A stretch of 64,000 bases of DNA from PALSA-968 sp964387075 (GTDB lineage: Bacteria > Bacteroidota > Bacteroidia > B-17B0 > Aurantibacillaceae). Shown piece after piece: positions 57,195-64,000 of this stretch (position 1 is the stretch's first letter; each line of letters opens with the position of its first letter). The stretch covers positions 1 through 64,000 of the forward strand of contig CAYLVB010000003.1 of NCBI GenBank assembly GCA_964387075.1. Direction: 5' to 3'. The translations under genes were made by a program, and so were the position numbers. Below the pieces are notes generated by a model. That model made no database searches. It had not been told where the DNA came from and saw only the letters and a program-made list of their open reading frames with translations.

Positions 57195-58862
57195 ATGAAA
57201 ACGCTCATTTACATCCCTTTATTTATTGCCTCTTTTTTTACCCTTAAAGGAGGAGAAGCAGAAAAGAACATTAAAAGCAAGCCCGAAAAAGTGGTGGTCT
57301 ATAATAGCGGTGCGCAGATCTTCCGAACCGCGTCTGTTGCTTTGGTTGCCGGCGAAAATAAGATCGTGTTCGAATCACTCGAAGACGGGATCAGCCTGGC
57401 GAGCATACAGGCCGGCGGGAACGGAAATTTCATCATTACCGAAACCGAATATGCCGATAAAATGCCGGAACTTGAGAAGTTAAAAACTCCCACCGATCTG
57501 AAGTATGTTAAACTCATTAAACAGATCAATGACTCGATCGGGCTCATCGATTATAAGCTGGAAGACATCGCTTATAAGAACGAGGTTTTAAACATTGAAA
57601 AGAACGTACTGCTCAGTTATCGCTTATACAAAGGCGATTCGAAGAAGGATTCCCTGGCCTTTTTAAAGGATGGACTTACCTTTTTAAAAGAAAAATTGAC
57701 CGGGATCTATATGGAATTGCATGCCCTTAAAAAGGAATCGGCCAAATTGCAGGAAAGTAAACAAACTTTACAAAACCGACTGAACGGCATACAGGCCGAC
57801 CTGGGTGATGATAATTACAACGCCAATTACAAAGCTAACCACCGCGTGGTTGTTAGCCTGATATGCGATGCGCCTGTTTTGGCAAGTATAACCATTAATT
57901 ACTTTGTAACTACCGCCGGATGGGAACCAATGTATGACCTGCGCACCGAAGGCGTTGAGTCGTCAGTGAAACTTACCTACAAGGGTTTGGTGCAGCAGCA
58001 TACGGGTGTTGATTGGAGCAATGTAAAACTGGTTCTTTCAACCGGCAGCCCGCAGGCCAATTTGCAGGCGCCCCAACTCAACACATGGTATATTGACGAA
58101 TTAAGAATTAAACAAGCCGACCGTTACAATCAGAAAAATTTTAATGAGGGGCAAAAACCCGGTACCGCAACAGGCATTACTTCTTTGGATATGGATTTAA
58201 GCGAGAGCAGAGAAGCCCAACAGGCTTATGAATTTGTTACGATGGATGATCAGCAGGTGCAGGCCACCTTTGAGATCAAGCTTCCTTATTCGATCGCATC
58301 TGATAATAAAAAGCATACGGTGGCGGTTCTACAAAAAGATCTGAATACAAAATACATGTATAAGGTGGTGCCTAAGGCCGATGTGAACGCTTACCTGCTT
58401 GCGCGTGTAACCGGCTGGGAAGATCTGAATTTATTACCCGGAAAAGCAAGTATCTTTTACAATGGTACTTATATCGGGCAAAGTTATATCAACCCGGCCG
58501 TGGCCAATGATACACTCGACCTCACACTTGGTAAGGACGATAACGTGGTGGTTAAACGCTATAAGCAAAAAGACAAGATCAAGGAAAAGATCCTGAACGA
58601 TGATAAGATCTATTCTTTTGCCTATGAAATAGTAGTAAAGAACGGGAATGCAAAATCAATTGATATGCAGATCGTGGATCAGTTACCTTTGAATCATTCC
58701 AAGCAGATAACGATCACAAAAGAAGAGTTGTCGGGAGCGGGCTATAATGAATCAACGGGAGCGCTTACGTGGAGGCTAACTATCAAATCAAAAGATACCC
58801 GACATATTAATTTCTCGTACACCGTGAAGGCGCCAAAAGATCTGCCGGTGGCGGTGCGGTAA
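57195..58862 (+). CDS. DUF4139/DUF4140 protein (mucoidy inhibitor MuiA family)
   Basis: 555 residues from ATG 57195; upstream in-frame codons precede the signal peptide (MKTLIYIPLFIASFFTLKGG). An N-terminal DUF4140 domain (VVVYNSGAQIFRTASVALVA, GENKIVFESLEDGISLASIQ) leads to a coiled coil (about 115-210), then DUF4139: INYFVTTAGWEPMYDLRTEG, YKGLVQQHTGVDWSNVKLVL, and WEDLNLLPGKASIFYNGTYI with the C-terminal RHINFSYTVKAP. The family is periplasmic or surface-associated with unknown mechanism. It is divergent from the sigma gene and bracketed by the 80-bp direct repeats. Confidence 0.85.
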   Translation: MKTLIYIPLFIASFFTLKGGEAEKNIKSKPEKVVVYNSGAQIFRTASVALVAGENKIVFESLEDGISLASIQAGGNGNFIITETEYADKMPELEKLKTPTDLKYVKLIKQINDSIGLIDYKLEDIAYKNEVLNIEKNVLLSYRLYKGDSKKDSLAFLKDGLTFLKEKLTGIYMELHALKKESAKLQESKQTLQNRLNGIQADLGDDNYNANYKANHRVVVSLICDAPVLASITINYFVTTAGWEPMYDLRTEGVESSVKLTYKGLVQQHTGVDWSNVKLVLSTGSPQANLQAPQLNTWYIDELRIKQADRYNQKNFNEGQKPGTATGITSLDMDLSESREAQQAYEFVTMDDQQVQATFEIKLPYSIASDNKKHTVAVLQKDLNTKYMYKVVPKADVNAYLLARVTGWEDLNLLPGKASIFYNGTYIGQSYINPAVANDTLDLTLGKDDNVVVKRYKQKDKIKEKILNDDKIYSFAYEIVVKNGNAKSIDMQIVDQLPLNHSKQITITKEELSGAGYNESTGALTWRLTIKSKDTRHINFSYTVKAPKDLPVAVR

Positions 58863-58867
58863 GGACT

Positions 58868-58947
58868 AAAAGTTCGAGATCGGTGAGCTAGTTATTTTCC
58901 TTTTGCTTTTACAAAAGGGAATGATAGGTAGAAGTTCGTAATTTTTA
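58868..58947. pseudogene. decayed copy of the sigma gene 5' end (direct repeat)
   Basis: On the minus strand it reads start TTG, then TAA, then KQKENN, TAG, LTDLELL, aligning with the real sigma N-terminus KKHKENSELTDLELL. Two stops and a damaged promoter box show decay. It lies between the MuiA-family gene and the toxin gene. Confidence 0.7.
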
Positions 58948-58955
58948 ACTATTCT

Positions 58956-59285
58956 TCATTTACGCCTTTTGCTCCGTTTACCCATTTTTTTAGGGGACTG
59001 CTTGACGTGAAATACGTCCGTAATAATAATTTGCCCTGGATCTACCTGGTAAATTATCTTATAATTCCCTTCAATAAGGTACCTGCTTTTTTGACCAATG
59101 GCCATAAGAAAAGGTTCGGTTTGTCCCGACTCGGGAAACTGCTTTAACTGTTCAACACGGCTAATGATCCTGTTAAGAACGCCATCAGCGATTCGTTTGG
59201 AAAACGCCATTTGGCTGATATAATTATGAATTTCATCGAGACACCAAGCTGCAAAAGGTGTCCAAACTATTCTGAAAGCTCTCAC
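58956..59285 (-). CDS. RelE/ParE-type toxin
   Basis: 109 residues of the type II toxin superfamily: RIVWTPFAAWCLDEIHNYIS, VLNRIISRVEQLKQFPESGQ, RYLIEGNYKIIYQVDPGQII and ITDVFHVKQSPKK. The pattern is closer to ParE (gyrase poison) than to ribosome-dependent RelE, but the target is not provable. The start is GTG, sharing one base with the antitoxin stop TAG, so it is translationally coupled. The basic C-terminal tail (KKMGKRSKRRK) is unusual. Confidence 0.85.
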   Translation of the reverse strand: MRAFRIVWTPFAAWCLDEIHNYISQMAFSKRIADGVLNRIISRVEQLKQFPESGQTEPFLMAIGQKSRYLIEGNYKIIYQVDPGQIIITDVFHVKQSPKKMGKRSKRRK

Positions 59286-59521
59286 TATTTAGAGGAAAAG
59301 CGTTTTTTTATTTCTGATTGACCGATCAGTTTACCCTTCTTAATTTCTTTTTGCGATTGCGCGTTACGAGCATAGAACTCATCAAGGCTAAAGGGTTGAA
59401 TAGTACGGTGGCTGATTTCAATTGATTTGTTAAGGATAGCATAGACAGCTTCAAGTATTACGTTATCATTTACTTCATCAATTGCCTTGTGTAATTCGCG
59501 TTTCAATGTTGTAGCGGTCAT
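59285..59521 (-). CDS. antitoxin of the ParE/RelE pair
   Basis: 78 residues from ATG 59521 (MTATTLKRELHKAIDEVNDN). The frame is open for 61 more codons upstream, but that extension overlaps recJ and its TATTTTTG promoter. A short helical N-terminal part typical of Bacteroidota antitoxins is followed by a basic C-terminus (KKGKLIGQSEIKKRFSS) suited to wrapping the toxin. The operator-promoter directly upstream supports autoregulation by the complex. Confidence 0.8.
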   Translation of the reverse strand: MTATTLKRELHKAIDEVNDNVILEAVYAILNKSIEISHRTIQPFSLDEFYARNAQSQKEIKKGKLIGQSEIKKRFSSK

Positions 59522-59525
59522 TTTT

Positions 59526-59548
59526 TTGTTATATGTATAACAAAAATA
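59526..59548 (-). promoter_or_regulatory. palindromic operator and TATTTTTG promoter of the toxin-antitoxin pair
   Basis: TTGTTATA-TG-TATAACAA (59526-59543) is an 8-bp inverted repeat; the -7 box TATTTTTG (minus strand, 59541-59548) overlaps its right arm by three bases. Binding of the antitoxin there would block the promoter. The operator ends five bases from the ATG at 59521. Confidence 0.7.
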
Positions 59549-59573
59549 CGGATTTTTTGTGAAATACCCGAGA

Positions 59574-61274
59574 TCAACTAAGCTGTATATCCCGCACCAC
59601 CAATTGCAGGCTTGTATTACCATTATAATGATTCTCAGCCACGGCGTAGCAAACATTGAGCGGCAGTTTTTTCTGGAAGAAAGGAAGGAAATCTCCCTTG
59701 TCAAAAGCGATGGCGCTGAACTTGATGGTTGGGTTATCGGGTTGGAATAATTCCAGTTTCAGGTGGTTATTGCCCACTACCCTGGCCCATCCGGTGTCCA
59801 TCACATTCTCTGTAACAAAAACGGGCGTCATGTTTCCAGGGCCGTGCGGCGCAAATTGCTTGAGAATAGAAAAGAAGCGGGGATTTATTTCGTTAAAATT
59901 TATTTTAACGTCCACATCTATCTCAGGGATCAGGTCGTCTTCAGTAATTGTTTTAGAAACTTCCTCTTCGAAGCGGGTAACGAAGCTTTCGAAATTCTCC
60001 GGCTTCATGGTTAATCCGGCGGCGTGGCGGTGACCGCCGAATTGTTCCAGAAGATCTGAGCAGGCTTCTATGGCACTATGAACATCATAATTCTTTACCG
60101 AACGTGCCGAGCCGGTTAGAACGCCATCTGATTTGGTAAGTACGATTGTTGGGCGATAATATTTTTCTATTAAACGGGAAGCAACGATTCCAACAACGCC
60201 TTTGTGCCAGCTCTCGTTATAAATAACTGTCGTTTTCTTATTGATCAGTTCAAGATCCGAGTCGATCATCTCCAAAGCCTGGGCGGTCATTCCCTGATCG
60301 ATCTCTTTACGATTGGTATTTGTTTGGTTAATGCCTCCGGCGAATTTTTCTGCCTCTGCCACATTATCACTCAGCAAAAGTTCAGCCGCGCGCATAGCGT
60401 GGTCGATACGACCCGCCGCGTTGATGCGTGGAGCGATCACGAAAACAAGATCCGTAACCGTAAGTTCTTTCTTTAAGTTCTGAAGTTGATAAAGCGCCTT
60501 AATACCGGGACGCTGCATCTTGTTCACTTCCTGCAAACCAAAATAACAAAGCACACGGTTCTCGCCGGTTACGGGAACTATATCTGCGGCAATACTGATC
60601 GCTACAAGATCCAGGTAATTCTTTAATTCTTCGAATGGCTTTTTAAGTGTTTGCTGTATGCCCTGCGCCAGTTTAAATCCTACGCCGCAACCCGAAAGTT
60701 CTTTATAGGGATAAGCGCAATCTTTTCTTTTTGGGTCAAGAATAGCGTGCGCTTTAGGGAGCGTCTCACCCGGCAGGTGATGATCGCAGATAATGAAGTC
60801 CACTCCTTTTTCATTGGCGTAAGCGATCTTCTCGTTGGCTTTGATGCCGCAGTCCAAACTTACCACCAAAGAATAGCCGTTCTCTTTTGCAAAATCGATC
60901 CCCTTAAAAGAAATTCCATAGCCTTCTCCATAACGATCCGGGATATAATATCCGGCCTGGGCACCAATAGAAATTAAATAGCTATAGAACAAAGCAACGC
61001 TGGTTGTTCCGTCCACATCGTAATCGCCGTAAACCAGCACTTTTTCATTTTTCTCAATGGCGGCAAGAACGCGCTGAACGGCTTTATCCATATCCTTCAT
61101 TAAAAAAGGATCGTGCAGCAGCTCTAAAGAAGGGCGAAAAAAATCTTTGGCCGAATTAAAATCCGTAATGCCCCGCTGCAATAAAAGCGTCGCGCTCACA
61201 CGGTCGGCATTGAGCGTGCTGGCCAGTTTGATGATATGATCCGCATCGGGTTGCGGTTTTAATTTCCATCTCAT
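59574..61274 (-). CDS. recJ: single-stranded-DNA-specific exonuclease RecJ
   Basis: 566 residues. 5'-3' exonuclease of recombination and mismatch repair. DHH-family motifs: VYGDYDVDGTTS (81-92), SLDCGIKANE, CDHHLPGE (DHH at 164-166) and the DHHA1 motif GGHRHAAGLTM. The C-terminal OB-like domain (about 450-566) is present. It is downstream of the YebC-family gene on the same strand; a 79-base gap with AATTC-rich repeats separates them. Confidence 0.95.
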   Translation of the reverse strand: MRWKLKPQPDADHIIKLASTLNADRVSATLLLQRGITDFNSAKDFFRPSLELLHDPFLMKDMDKAVQRVLAAIEKNEKVLVYGDYDVDGTTSVALFYSYLISIGAQAGYYIPDRYGEGYGISFKGIDFAKENGYSLVVSLDCGIKANEKIAYANEKGVDFIICDHHLPGETLPKAHAILDPKRKDCAYPYKELSGCGVGFKLAQGIQQTLKKPFEELKNYLDLVAISIAADIVPVTGENRVLCYFGLQEVNKMQRPGIKALYQLQNLKKELTVTDLVFVIAPRINAAGRIDHAMRAAELLLSDNVAEAEKFAGGINQTNTNRKEIDQGMTAQALEMIDSDLELINKKTTVIYNESWHKGVVGIVASRLIEKYYRPTIVLTKSDGVLTGSARSVKNYDVHSAIEACSDLLEQFGGHRHAAGLTMKPENFESFVTRFEEEVSKTITEDDLIPEIDVDVKINFNEINPRFFSILKQFAPHGPGNMTPVFVTENVMDTGWARVVGNNHLKLELFQPDNPTIKFSAIAFDKGDFLPFFQKKLPLNVCYAVAENHYNGNTSLQLVVRDIQLS

Positions 61275-61353
61275 GCATTAAGAATTAAGCGTGCAGCATT
61301 ACGAATTAAAACGGTTCGGCTCATTCTGAATTCGTAATTCTTCATTCTGAATT

Positions 61354-62067
61354 TTATTGGGCATTGTGATACACGGCAACCACGTCATCATCGTCCTCAA
61401 GGCGGTCTATGAGTGCCTGCACTTCGGCTTCCTGCTCGTCGTTCAGTTTTGTGGCAGTAGTTGGGATGAATATTTTCGAACTTTCCTTTATTTCAATTTT
61501 CTTGTCTTCGAGGGCTTTCTGCATATTGCCGAATTCTACAAAGGGGGTCTGGATGATGAGTTCGCCATGCTCATCGTCCCAGGTAAATTCTTCTCCGCCA
61601 TGGTCAATGAGTTCAAATTCCATTTCCTCGCGGTTCATGCCGGCCGAAGCTACTTTGAAGAGTGCTTTGCGTTCGAACATAAAGCTTACGGAGCCGTTCG
61701 TGCCTAACTGTCCGTTACCGCGATTAAAATGCATACGCACGTTGGCAACGGTGCGGGTTGGATTATCGGTTGTACATTCAATTAATAGCGGCACGCCGTG
61801 CGGTGCGTATCCTTCGTAAATAACCTCTTCGTAATTGGCGGTATCCTTATCAGAGGCGCGTTTAATGGCCGCGTCAACATTGGCCTTTGGCATATTGATG
61901 GCGCGCGAGTTTTGGATCACCGCCCTCAGTCTCGGATTTGCATCCGGATTCGGGCCACCCAATTTTACCGCAATGGCAATATCCTTTCCGATCTTGGTGA
62001 ACGCCTTGGCCATTTTGGCAAAGCGCGCGAACATGGTGTGTTTTCGTTTTTCAAATATCCTTCCCAT
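61354..62067 (-). CDS. YebC/PmpR family (TACO1-like) protein
   Basis: 237 residues, cytosolic. Signatures: AKAFTKIGKDIAIAVKLGGP, NPRLRAVIQNSRAINMPKAN, EEVIYEGYAPHGVPLLIECT and DNPTRTVANVRMHFNRGNG. YebC proteins have been described as transcription regulators and more recently as translation factors acting at polyproline-type stalls; which applies here is unknown. The leader contains CCCG-AAAAA-CGGG. A TAAATTTG box is at 62102-62109. Confidence 0.9.
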   Translation of the reverse strand: MGRIFEKRKHTMFARFAKMAKAFTKIGKDIAIAVKLGGPNPDANPRLRAVIQNSRAINMPKANVDAAIKRASDKDTANYEEVIYEGYAPHGVPLLIECTTDNPTRTVANVRMHFNRGNGQLGTNGSVSFMFERKALFKVASAGMNREEMEFELIDHGGEEFTWDDEHGELIIQTPFVEFGNMQKALEDKKIEIKESSKIFIPTTATKLNDEQEAEVQALIDRLEDDDDVVAVYHNAQ

Positions 62068-62101
62068 ATCTTCTGTTTTACATCCCCGTTTTTCGGGAAA
62101 A

Positions 62102-62109
62102 CAAATTTA
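62102..62109 (-). promoter_or_regulatory. TAAATTTG -7 box of the YebC-family gene
   Basis: Consensus TAnnTTTG on the minus strand, 34 nt upstream of ATG 62067. Confidence 0.45.
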
Positions 62110-62146
62110 TAGTTTTTTTGCTATAAAGGAAGGGAAAGCGGGCTAA

Positions 62147-62920
62147 TTATAGGATGCCGGCTCCCAATAAAAGAGCGAAAATCAATAACATAGCGGTCAC
62201 CAGCTTTTGAATGAAGCTTATGGTGACCTTTTTGAGGAACGTATTGCCCAGCCAGGCCCCGGCAAAAGCGCATAACACCGAAGCGCCAATGAGAGCGTAA
62301 TTTATTTCTGTGCTTCTTAAGGCATCTAGCTTGTTATAGACTATGAGTCGTGATATATCTACCATGCAGGCGATGATGATACCTGTAGCTATGAATTGCT
62401 CCTTGCCCATATTCGCCTTTACAAGGAACGCGCTGCGCAATGCTCCCTGGTTACCGGAAAGCCCTCCGAAGAACCCGCTGAGCAACCCGCCCAACACAAA
62501 TTGTTCTTTTTTGAACTTGAATTTTGTGAGCCCGGGAAACGTTTCTGCCAGCGCAAAAAATAACAATAACAAAGCGATGGTAAGTTTAACTGGCGTTATG
62601 TAAAATTCCTTTTCGTTGAGATTGTAAGCATAAAGCGGGGCCATATCGCTGATCTTGGTAAGCACCCACGCGCCCATGAAAGCTGCGATCAAAGAAGGAA
62701 TTCCAAATCGTAAAACGATATTCCTGTCGGCGTGTTTGCCGAGGAGAAAGAATTTAAAAACGTTATTCAGGAAATGCACCACGGCCGTCATGCCAATGGC
62801 AATTTCTACGGGAAAGAAAATGGCAAATACCGGGGTGAGCAAAGTACCCAGGCCAAAACCGGAAAACAGCGTTAGCCCCGATCCAATAAAAGAAATAAGG
62901 CATATGATAAGATATTCCAT
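62147..62920 (-). CDS. TauE/SafE family sulfite exporter-type permease
   Basis: 257 residues, about eight transmembrane helices, with the two family motifs FIGSGLTLFSGFGLGTLLTP near residue 11-30 and LLSGFFGGLSGNQGALRSAF in the middle. The second half carries IIACMVDISRLIVY. It differs clearly in sequence from the YfcA-like protein at 3470-4273, so the two are not recent duplicates. The substrate is unknown. Divergent from pntA. Confidence 0.85.
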   Translation of the reverse strand: MEYLIICLISFIGSGLTLFSGFGLGTLLTPVFAIFFPVEIAIGMTAVVHFLNNVFKFFLLGKHADRNIVLRFGIPSLIAAFMGAWVLTKISDMAPLYAYNLNEKEFYITPVKLTIALLLLFFALAETFPGLTKFKFKKEQFVLGGLLSGFFGGLSGNQGALRSAFLVKANMGKEQFIATGIIIACMVDISRLIVYNKLDALRSTEINYALIGASVLCAFAGAWLGNTFLKKVTISFIQKLVTAMLLIFALLLGAGIL

Positions 62921-63077
62921 TTGCGCATAAAACTAATCTATAGTCCTTAATTTGGCAACTAATCCTTGAGGTGCTTTACGCTATTGAGAACTAGCGAAAT
63001 ACATAGCTGATTTTATTTGTCTTTTTATCTTTTTTTAGCGTTATTTGCTACTCTAAAAATCAAAGCAAATAAAGCAT

Positions 63078-64000
63078 ATGAAAGTTGGAATCCCAGCGGA
63101 GATCTCTCCCAATGAACTAAGAGTAGCCGCGACCCCCAAAACTGTCAAACGATTGCAAAAGCAGGGCTTTGAAGTTTATATTCAAAAAAATGCCGGTGTT
63201 AAGGCCAATTTTTCTGACAAAGAATTTGAAGAAGCGGGTGCTAAAATTGTTCCCACTGCCGCCGACATCTATGGCAAATCAGATATCGTATTAAAAGTAA
63301 AAGAGCCTTCCGTTGAAGAAGTGAAAATGATGCGCGAAGGGTTGGTATTGTTAAGCTACTTATGGCCCGCGCAAAACCAGGATCTTTTAAAAACATTAGC
63401 GGAGCAAAAAGTGAACGCTGTGGCTATGGACGCTATTCCGCGTATCTCGAGAGCGCAGAAAATGGACGTGCTCTCCTCCATGGCGAACATCGCGGGTTAC
63501 AGGGCCGTAATTGAAGGTTCGTATCACTTCGGAAGATTTTTAAACGGACAAATAACCGCGGCCGGAAAAGTTGAGCCCGCAAAGGTGTTAGTGATAGGTG
63601 CCGGTGTTGCGGGATTAGCGGCGATCGGTGCCGCGAATTCATTAGGGGCCGTTGTAAGAGCCTTCGATACGCGTAAAGAAGTTGCCGAGCAAATTGAATC
63701 CATGGGCGCGCAATTCTTAACGGTAGAAATAAATGAAGATGGCGCAACCGCTTCGGGCTACTCAAAAGAAATGAGTAAAGAATTCATTGAAGCGGAAATG
63801 AAATTATTCTTAGAGCAGGCAAAAGAAGTTGATATCGTAATTACCACCGCCCAAATTCCAGGACGACCCGCCCCTAAATTGTGGCTTGATTATCATGTGG
63901 CCGCCATGAAACCCGGTTCTGTTATTGTGGACCTGGCCGCTTCAACGGGCGGTAACTGCGCGCTTACTAAAAGTGGTGAAGTTTACAAAACGGATAACGG
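63078..64000 (+). CDS. pntA: proton-translocating NAD(P) transhydrogenase alpha subunit, cut at window end
   Basis: 307 complete codons to the window edge, with no stop, so the C-terminus is missing. It opens MKVGIPAEISPNELRVAATP, then IVLKVKEPSVEEVKMMREGL, DAIPRISRAQKMDVLSSMAN and KVLVIGAGVAGLAAIGAANS (NAD-binding GxGxxG), all typical of PntA. With PntB it couples hydride transfer from NADH to NADP+ to proton flux, providing NADPH. The ATG at 63078 is preceded by an AT-rich region without a clear TAnnTTTG box. Alanine dehydrogenase shares the fold, but RISRAQ and YRAVIEGSYHFGRF fit PntA. Confidence 0.92.
   Translation, partial: MKVGIPAEISPNELRVAATPKTVKRLQKQGFEVYIQKNAGVKANFSDKEFEEAGAKIVPTAADIYGKSDIVLKVKEPSVEEVKMMREGLVLLSYLWPAQNQDLLKTLAEQKVNAVAMDAIPRISRAQKMDVLSSMANIAGYRAVIEGSYHFGRFLNGQITAAGKVEPAKVLVIGAGVAGLAAIGAANSLGAVVRAFDTRKEVAEQIESMGAQFLTVEINEDGATASGYSKEMSKEFIEAEMKLFLEQAKEVDIVITTAQIPGRPAPKLWLDYHVAAMKPGSVIVDLAASTGGNCALTKSGEVYKTDN

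Noticed and set aside
59522..59704. 61-residue N-terminal extension of the antitoxin
   Set aside because: It overlaps the recJ 3' end on the same strand, contains the operator and promoter, and has no family resemblance; the internal ATG 59521 is better.
61275..61353. AATTC/GAATT-rich repeats between recJ and the YebC-family gene
   Set aside because: Low-complexity short words; no clear hairpin with a T-run and no ORF, so not called as terminator or repeat family.
1..64000. tRNA, rRNA, prophage or replication origin
   Set aside because: No cloverleaf-like sequence, rRNA signature, phage structural gene or DnaA-box cluster was recognised; short tRNAs cannot be excluded without a covariance search.

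Overview
The window is a mid-GC chromosomal segment of a Bacteroidota bacterium. The evidence is gliding/type IX secretion genes (gldB, gldC, gldD, a PorP/SprF-type protein, and a large adhesin with the gliding-motility-associated C-terminal sorting domain), families largely confined to the phylum (DUF4199, DUF4286, DUF5606, membrane-anchored LuxR proteins), and repeated use of the phylum's unusual promoter element TAnnTTTG just upstream of genes. Citrate synthase and a proton-translocating transhydrogenase suggest a respiratory lifestyle. The genus cannot be named from the sequence. No tRNA, rRNA, CRISPR array, prophage or origin was seen.

Layout. 1-3.45 kb is accessory DNA: the C-terminal part of a frameshifted RHS/YD-repeat protein with a variable tail, a small secreted protein directly behind it (candidate immunity protein), a stub of a secreted gene, and a 5'-truncated DDE transposase. 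3.45-9.15 kb holds a TauE/SafE permease, RluF, an NlpC/P60 hydrolase and a giant M1 peptidase that appears fused to an Omp85-like barrel. 9.15-18.8 kb is mainly housekeeping: gldD-ssb, a YfiR-domain lipoprotein, a hydrolase, radC-acyltransferase-lysC-DUF4286-rsmA, an MFS transporter and a secreted M24 peptidase. A GxxExxY gene bracketed by 22-bp inverted repeats lies at 18.8-19.3 kb. 19.3-29.1 kb contains a secreted C1 peptidase, half a transketolase, a DUF4199 protein, a membrane LuxR regulator with a secreted nuclease, a ZIP transporter, citrate synthase, L19 with a structured leader, a cluster of palindromes, and purD-marC-rnhA.

29.1-34.5 kb is the least explained part. It has two adjacent unrecognised genes on the minus strand, then a plus-strand series: a secreted protein with two GldM-C-like modules, an ECF sigma factor, a one-TM protein that may be its anti-sigma factor, and two more secreted proteins with related modules. 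This is the best candidate for an undescribed system, possibly cell-envelope sensing linked to the gliding/T9SS apparatus. 34.5-50.2 kb returns to core genes (topA, idi, YqgE, pdxH, hemJ, a cysteine-less flavin oxidoreductase, M3 peptidase, DUF5606, adhesin plus PorP/SprF, YceI-mutY, ispF). 50.2-55 kb has gldC-gldB, a PorT-like OMP, nadE, a polytopic membrane protein and an NlpC lipoprotein. 55-59.6 kb has a second ECF sigma factor with a one-TM protein ending in a TonB-like domain, a MuiA/DUF4139 protein bracketed by a degenerate 80-bp direct repeat of the sigma gene's 5' end, and a ParE/RelE-type toxin-antitoxin pair with a palindromic operator. The window closes with recJ, a YebC-family regulator, a second TauE/SafE permease and a pntA gene cut by the window edge.

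A recurrent property is very short spacing between the TAnnTTTG box and the start codon (4 nt at rluF and at the LuxR-type gene, 6 nt at lysC, 4 nt for a variant box at purD), which predicts leaderless mRNAs. The box positions also settle several start codons.
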